From Camelus bactrianus (taxonomy: Eukaryota > Chordata > Mammalia > Artiodactyla > Camelidae): a stretch of 64,000 nt of DNA. Made by a program: the position numbers and the translations under genes. The DNA lies in NCBI RefSeq assembly GCF_048773025.1, contig NC_133544.1:64097501-64161500 (forward strand), given 5' to 3'. The stretch's first letter is position 1. Each line of letters opens with the position of its first letter. Below the pieces are notes generated by a model, which saw only the letters and a list, made by a program, of their open reading frames with translations, searched no databases and had not been told where the DNA came from. Positions 58,886 through 64,000 of this stretch are shown in pieces.

Positions 58886-59934
58886 CTTCCTTGCAATGAT
58901 CTGAAAGGTGGGAATGTGACTTAAGTTTAGGAAAGTTTAGATATACAGGAAGGCCACTGTTCAATTATCAGGAGTTAAACTTCTCTTGAAGATTTTATTA
59001 TCCACTCTCTCCCTCCCTCAACATCTACCTTAAATAAGTAACAATAATCATTGTCACTTTATAGAAGTGAGGCAGAAAGAGAAGAGGAAAACTCAGTGTC
59101 ATAAATCAAATCAATCAACCTAGTAGCTCTATTAAACTCTAGCTCTCCTTTAAAGGCCAAAGCAATATTCAATGAATAATCAGTAACTTTTATTTATAGA
59201 CTTATCTTGCTTGTTTAAAACAGATTTTCCACTGACATCAAACATCAAACACTTACCATCTACTCCTGTACCTTCTCTAATGATTCAATTCTCCTCTCAT
59301 ACCCTATTACAGAAGCCTAGGATGTTAAATCATATAGCACAAAATTCTGCACAGGGAGAATTTCAGGCTTGACATCTTTGAGATTTTTATCTACCTGATA
59401 CAGGATTTTTGAAGTGATCATCGCATGACTATAACTGAACTTGCCATCAATGGAAACTCAGGGGTATTATTAAAAGTTTTCCACTTCAGTGAATTTCCTG
59501 TTATTAGGCTAATTCATTTAGCAGCTTAATAAGTGGGCAATAAAACCAGCAGCCTCTAAGTATGGAAGAGTTCCAAATCTTTGGCAATTAGCATAATATC
59601 AGTTTTACTTAGCCATGTACTAACCCCTGCAATACACACAAGGGAGTCAAAGTCCACTGACAAGTGAAAGCTCACGCATGAGTACTAAGTAATTAGTATC
59701 AATCCATACGCTCCCAAAATGACCAATAAGCAGCCTGGAACTTGGTTTCCAGAAGTATCTGACTCAGCACTTCCTCATTTGTCTTTTCTATTGCTTGAGT
59801 GAGAGCTCAGAGAAAAAATATAATCCATGCTTTATAGATTGCCTATGTGAGGTAACCTTTTTAAATACAGCAAAAATATCAAGATATTTTGTAACCAGCT
59901 AATTTTTAAATTCCCTTAAGACAATTTTGACTAT

Positions 59935-60655
59935 TCAAAGCAAAAATACAATACAATCCAATACAATAGCCAAGATATGTTAACACCTAAGTGTCCACCA
60001 ACAGATGAATGGATAAAGAACATGGTGGGGGGAGGTGTGTGTATATAAATATATATATGTGTGTGTGTGTGTATGTGTGTGTGTGTGTATATATATATAT
60101 ACACACATATATACATATGTATATGTATCTTCAGTGAAATATTATTCAGCCATAAAAAGAATTAAATCTTGCCATTTGCAACAACATGGATGGACCCTGA
60201 GGGCATTGTTCTAAGTGAAGTTAGTGAGACAGAGAGAGACAAATACAAAAATGATCCCACTTATATCTGGAACCTAACACACACTCTCATACACAGAACC
60301 AAGCTCATGGATACAAAGAATACATTGGTGGCTGCCAAAGGTAGAGAGTGGGTAAAATGCGTGAGGGGATCAAAAGTACAACTTCCAGTTAGAAAATAAA
60401 TAAGCCATGGGATGTAATGTACAATATGCTGACTATAGTTAATACTATTGTATTGCATATTTGAAAGTTGCTAAAAGAGTAAATCTTAAAAGTTCTTATC
60501 ACAAGGGAAAAAATCTGTAACTGTGCATGGTGATGGGTGTTGACTTATTTTGGTGATTATTTTGCAATTTATACAAATGTCAAATCATTTAAGTGTTGTA
60601 CACCTAAAACTAATCTGTTGTATGTCAACTGTACCTCAAAAAAAAAAAAAAGAAA
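59935..60655 (+). repeat. LINE-1 3' region with poly-A and internal TG/TA microsatellite
   Basis: 'gtgtccaccaacagatgaat', 'gaaatattattcagccataa', 'aacaacatggatggaccctg' and 'gcatggtgatgggtgttgac', ending in A13. The (TG)n/(TA)n microsatellite at 60040-60125 sits inside it. Confidence 0.92.
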
Positions 60656-60699
60656 AGAAAATGGATGCATTTTATTGTTTGTAAGTTGTACCTAAATAA

Positions 60700-61672
60700 G
60701 TTTCATTTTTAAAACAATACAGTGTTCAAATTTAAAAGCAAACAGGAAAATAGATCTCAACACAGATCTCACAAGCTAAGAGGAGGAGTATCCACATCTT
60801 CTAACATATAACTCCCGTGCTTAAAATGCCTTTCCAGTACTGATCTGTGATTGAAATTTCCTATTTATTATTTAAAATTTCCTATTTTTTTGAAACTGAG
60901 TAATCTTGTGTAGAGTATTAGAAACTGCCTCATTGAAAACAAAGACATTTTACATTAAATAAGAAACCCGTCTACAGGCAGTATCAGCCACATTTATAAA
61001 ATAGTACAATACACCCTGTGACCAAAACACAACATGAAAATTGCTCCTAGCACTTGATAATCACAGAGTAGAAGTTTGCTACATGAGAGCAAAATAGAAG
61101 GTGAAAAGGAGGAAATTAAAGTGAGGAGGAAGACGGATTCTCTTGGTTCACTTTTGGTTTCAGGGCTGATTGGACAATCAGCCCAGTCTGTAATAAAATC
61201 CATCTCCGTTGGTGGTGTGGTTGGCCTGGAAGAACCAGTTTCTGTGACTCACAGAGAGTGTGATCTCAACTTATGTATAATTTCAACAGTATTCATTGCA
61301 TTGGGAAGATCCTTTTTGTTGGCAAACACTAATAAACAGTATCCCTGAATTCAACTTCTGCCAGCCTCATCAAGAGCTTTTCACAGGGCTCACTGACACA
61401 ATTCCTGTTGTTACTCAACCACAAACAGCAAATCGTGCGAGTTCTGGGAAGCTGTAATCCCAAATGCTGAATCCTGTCCTGATCACCTGCATCCCACACA
61501 GTGACACTGATATTTTTCTCCTCTACAGTTTTCATAAAGTAGAAATAGTAGTTGCTACCTCAGCAAGTTCCAATTTGTACAAGAGTTGTCTTTCCTCTAG
61601 GTCAACCATGAAAATGTACATTTAGTGTTTGTTTAAAAGACTCTTAAAGAGGTCAGCCAACACATCGGCCAT
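60700..61672 (-). pseudogene. ARF1: ARF1 processed pseudogene
   Basis: Intronless, decayed copy of the small GTPase ADP-ribosylation factor 1. The coding remnant spans 61672 (ATG) to 61148 (TGA), about 525 nt against 546 in an intact ARF1 coding sequence. Recognisable pieces in order are LADLFKSLLNK (N-terminal ANLFKGLFGKK), GKTT of the P-loop in a shifted frame, and TVEEKNISVTVWDAGDQD (from TVEYKNISFTVWDVGGQD). Further on come VFANKKDLPNAMN (NKxD box), TNGDGFYYRLG and, finally, NQK before the stop. LSNQ..NQK at the end favours ARF1 over ARF3. Downstream the ARF1-like 3' UTR continues ('tctcatgtagcaaac', 'tttggtcacagggtgtattg', 'tcaatgaggcagtttct'), running to about 60700. Several stops and frameshifts are present. 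It lies between OR4E2 and TRAV1 and is a retrocopy without function. Confidence 0.88.
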
Positions 61673-62039
61673 GTTTGTAAATAGAGATACTCATCACTGG
61701 CCAGAGAAAGTCTAATGGCTGCATTTGCTCTTTCTGATATTTCTGCTCTGAGCCCAGGCATTAATTTCTAGAATTTCCCTGTAATATCTGCTAAGGTACT
61801 AGGTTAGGAATGACCTGAGGAATTGGAGTGCTTTTCTTCACTGGTTATTATATGACGATATGTCTTTCACAGGTTGACTATATTGGTCCAGGAACCTAAA
61901 AGGGGCGGAAATAGGAGTCTCCTCCTGTCATGAAGCCCAGTTCCCCAATTAGGTGATTCATCCTTCTTATTCCTGCACCTCAAGACCTGTGTAAAGACCC
62001 TGATTTCTAGGGATGGAGGAGGAAAGCTTCTACCAAAGG

Positions 62040-62990
62040 ACAAAGTTGAAGCTCCTCTAAACCTGAAACTATAACAGATTCCTGATCATTTTGGGCTCCT
62101 CGTGCCAATAAACCAGTAGGCAAAGAAAAGTGAAATTATACTAGCAAAGACTTCCTGTCCTGCCAAGATCAAGTAGCCCCATTCCCCCTAGATTCTCCCT
62201 CTTACAACTAATAAACCCTAGACATAAAACACAAATAGAATAGAAAGTGTCTGGAAGGTGAAAAGAAGAAGGTGGGCTGCCCGGGGACCTCAGAATTTGG
62301 AGAATAACACTACCAGTGCAATTCCTGGGTTTCCTTATTGCCTCGCATACATGCCAGACAGGGCCTTGCAGAACCCTCCAACCCAGAGCCACCAACAGAC
62401 ACAAACCAAAAAAAAATGCTCCAAGAAAAGTCTGTTTCTCCTAGCCAGAGGACAGGGAAAAGTGTAGTGGCCGAACAACAGAAAATACTTTGGGTGGAAG
62501 ACTCCAGCCGAACAATGGACGAACCACACTTCCGAGTCTCAGCCAGTGATAAGGGAAATTGATCTCCCACTCCACTCTCCTTCCTCATGGAAGCAGGTGA
62601 TGCACCCTGATGTCGCCACCTGGTAGTGTCAGCAGGATGAGCGGGAAGCTGGTCTTCCATACCCAACCTGACAGAAGCAGGTAGTGCTCTCATTCCTTGG
62701 CCAGGTAGCATCCATCAAGTCCAGCAATGAGCTGAGCCCCCACCCCCACCTGGCAACAATGATGTGGGATGAGATGGTGTGAACTGGGGTGATCAGACGC
62801 AGCGTCCCCCCTACCCCAGTGTCAGCAGTGTCCAGTGAGGAGCTGAACCTCCACACCCACCCGGCAGCAGTGTAACTGAACAGGGTGGTGGGAGGCAGGG
62901 CTAATCAGCACTCCTGTTCTCACCCCAGGTATCAGCAAGGCCCAGTGGGGAGCCCCTGCTTAACTCACAAAAGGTACACACCCAGGAAAT
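62040..62990. repeat. Repeat-like block with degenerate tandem units of about 100 bp
   Basis: The GC-richer right part (62542-62965) is built from about five diverged units starting near 62542, 62635, 62719, 62830 and 62940. Their shared starts are of the 'gtccagtgaggagctgaacc' kind and their ends of the 'accccagtgtcagcag' kind. The left part (62040-62540) is unique-looking and may belong to the same element. The layout resembles a LINE-1 5' UTR of cetartiodactyls, which I cannot confirm. Open frames here are compositional. Confidence 0.55.
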
Positions 62991-63018
62991 AGAACTTCTC
63001 ACTGTTGTGGTTGTCTTT

Positions 63019-63057
63019 GTGTTCTGATGCAGCTGAAAAGGCCTCACGGTCACTGTG
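63019..63057 (-). promoter_or_regulatory. V-RSS of TRAV1, weak nonamer
   Basis: A perfect heptamer CACAGTG (63051-63057) follows the V exon. At a 23-bp spacer the nonamer is TCAGAACAC (5 of 9 to ACAAAAACC). A better A-rich motif (AACACAAAG) only appears at a 27-bp spacer. Confidence 0.75.
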
Positions 63058-63684
63058 TCTATCACAGCACAGAGATAAGAGGCAGAGTCTTCTGTACGGA
63101 GCTCCTTCAAAAGGAGGTAACTGTGTGCATCAGAGCGACTAAGGAAAGAAGAAAAACGACCTCTCCTCTCCCAACCATTCAGAACATTGTAGGAGAGAAA
63201 CACCGGTGCTCTGCCATCATGTTGCTGGTACCAGGACAGCCCATCGAACCTAGATGTCTGGTACGTGCAGTTGACCTGGACAAACTCTCCTTCCATAGCC
63301 ATCAAGTCAGTGGGCTGCTGAACGCCTTGTCCCACAGTGCCTGTGAGAAGACACATGACCATTACCATGACTGCACTCCTAGAAACCACATCTTTATTAA
63401 AAAGGACTGTTTCCACGTGGTCACAAAAAACTACCATTGAGGGAGCTCCTTAGATAGAAATAAACGGTGGTAGAATGAGGAGGATGAGGACGAGGACAGG
63501 AAAAGGACAATTAGCATCACATGGGGAAAATATATACAAGGAAAGACTCTCACTACAAATATCAGATGTTGCAATCATTTCAGCTGGAAGAAAATTATTT
63601 TTAAAGTTCCTGGCAACATTTGGTAATAACTTAAGACTCACCTCCCACTGTCAGGGAAACATAAAGAAGGAAAAATCCCCACAT
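63058..63684 (-). CDS. TRAV1: T-cell receptor alpha V gene, TRAV1
   Basis: L-PART1 is 63642-63684 (ATG at 63684; [14 protein letters not shown] plus one base, donor GTGAGT). The V exon is 63058-63340, with acceptor TCTTCTCACAG. Joined, it reads [20 protein letters not shown]. The first cysteine is in [14 protein letters not shown], the tryptophan in [12 protein letters not shown] and the second cysteine in ASYLCAVID. 'FLSYNVLNG', '[11 protein letters not shown]' and '[17 protein letters not shown]' are nearly identical to human TRAV1-2, the V segment of mucosal-associated invariant T cells. The gene is intact, so it could supply such a chain here; which of human TRAV1-1 or 1-2 it corresponds to is not certain, though the SYNVL motif favours 1-2. 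Only one TRAV1 lies in the window. Confidence 0.94.
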
Positions 63685-64000
63685 CTGCTGTAGGACACCA
63701 AGAGCCAGAAACTGCATCCTCGGTGTCTGAGCCACTGGGGCCAGCAGAAGGTAGACGCCCTCCCTGTGGCTGAGAGAGGAAGTCTCAGTCTGGATGCAAA
63801 GCCCAGAAGAAACACAGGGGAGGAGATCCTTTCTTGAAGGGGTGACTTTAAGCTTCCACAGGAGCAGCCATGGGTTCCTTTACAGGAGCGTCTTCACATG
63901 AACATTTTCTACTGATGAATCCACAGGTTTTGATCCATATGATTCTGTGAACACTGAACAATTGAAACGTGTGTAAAGAACAGAGATGACAAATGAGAAG
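63685..64000. promoter_or_regulatory. TRAV1 promoter region (presumed)
   Basis: The sequence directly above the TRAV1 ATG should hold the promoter. No TATA box or TGATGTCA decamer is obvious. The segment is GC-balanced for the first 200 bp. Confidence 0.4.

Noticed and set aside
60040-60125. TG/TA alternation as a possible Z-DNA or regulatory element
   Set aside because: It is a microsatellite inside an L1 3' region.
62310-62711. Minus-strand frame of 133 codons
   Set aside because: It lies in the GC-rich repeat-like block with overlapping frames on both strands, which points to composition rather than coding.

Overview
The window is the 5' (upstream V) end of a mammalian T-cell receptor alpha/delta (TRA/TRD) locus, with V gene transcription running on the minus strand from right to left. 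Three tRNA-derived SINEs (14.4, 34.4 and 48.5 kb) have the '...GTGGTAGAG..CATGCTTAGCATGCA...GGGTTCAATCCCCAGTACC' body known from camelids, and the L1 3' ends are cetartiodactyl in type. A camel or alpaca/llama relative is therefore the best guess; the species cannot be named from the sequence alone.

In V gene order the window holds TRAV1 (63.1-63.7 kb), then two olfactory receptor genes OR4E2 (minus, 52.0-52.9 kb) and OR4E1 (plus, 42.0-42.9 kb) in convergent orientation, then TRAV2 (23.2-23.7 kb), TRAV3 (17.4-17.8 kb, defective), TRAV4 (11.4-12.2 kb), a newly noticed TRAV5-like relic (10.1-10.7 kb), a TRAV8-like gene (5.4-5.9 kb) and a TRAV9-like gene (0.3-0.8 kb). This matches the human arrangement, where the OR4E genes also sit between TRAV1 and TRAV2. 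No recognisable TRAV6 or TRAV7 was found between the TRAV5 relic and TRAV8. Each V gene has a short leader exon (L-PART1), a roughly 100-500 bp intron, a V exon and a 3' recombination signal (heptamer, spacer of about 23 bp, nonamer). Five V genes (TRAV1, 2, 4, 8, 9) have open reading frames and correct splice signals. TRAV8 has an abnormal 33-bp RSS spacer caused by a run of 18 C, and TRAV3 has lost its splice acceptor and its second conserved cysteine.

Between OR4E1 and TRAV2, where the mouse H element (the enhancer of the MOR28/OR4E receptor cluster) is expected by synteny, there is a non-repetitive block. It carries an EBF (O/E) site directly abutting a TTAATTA homeodomain site (28536-28552), the composite signature of olfactory receptor enhancers. 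A perfect EBF palindrome lies 1.7 kb away and a TATA/CRE promoter-like block lies 3.2 kb upstream of the OR4E1 coding exon. This embedded olfactory control circuit inside a T-cell receptor locus is the most interesting hypothesis in the window.

The rest is interspersed repeat: many L1 3' ends, L2 and MIR remnants, MLT1 and MLT2 solo LTR fossils, a Tigger-type DNA element nested in L1, simple repeats, an ARF1 processed pseudogene (60.7-61.7 kb) between OR4E2 and TRAV1, and a degenerate tandem repeat of about 100 bp ending beside the TRAV1 recombination signal.
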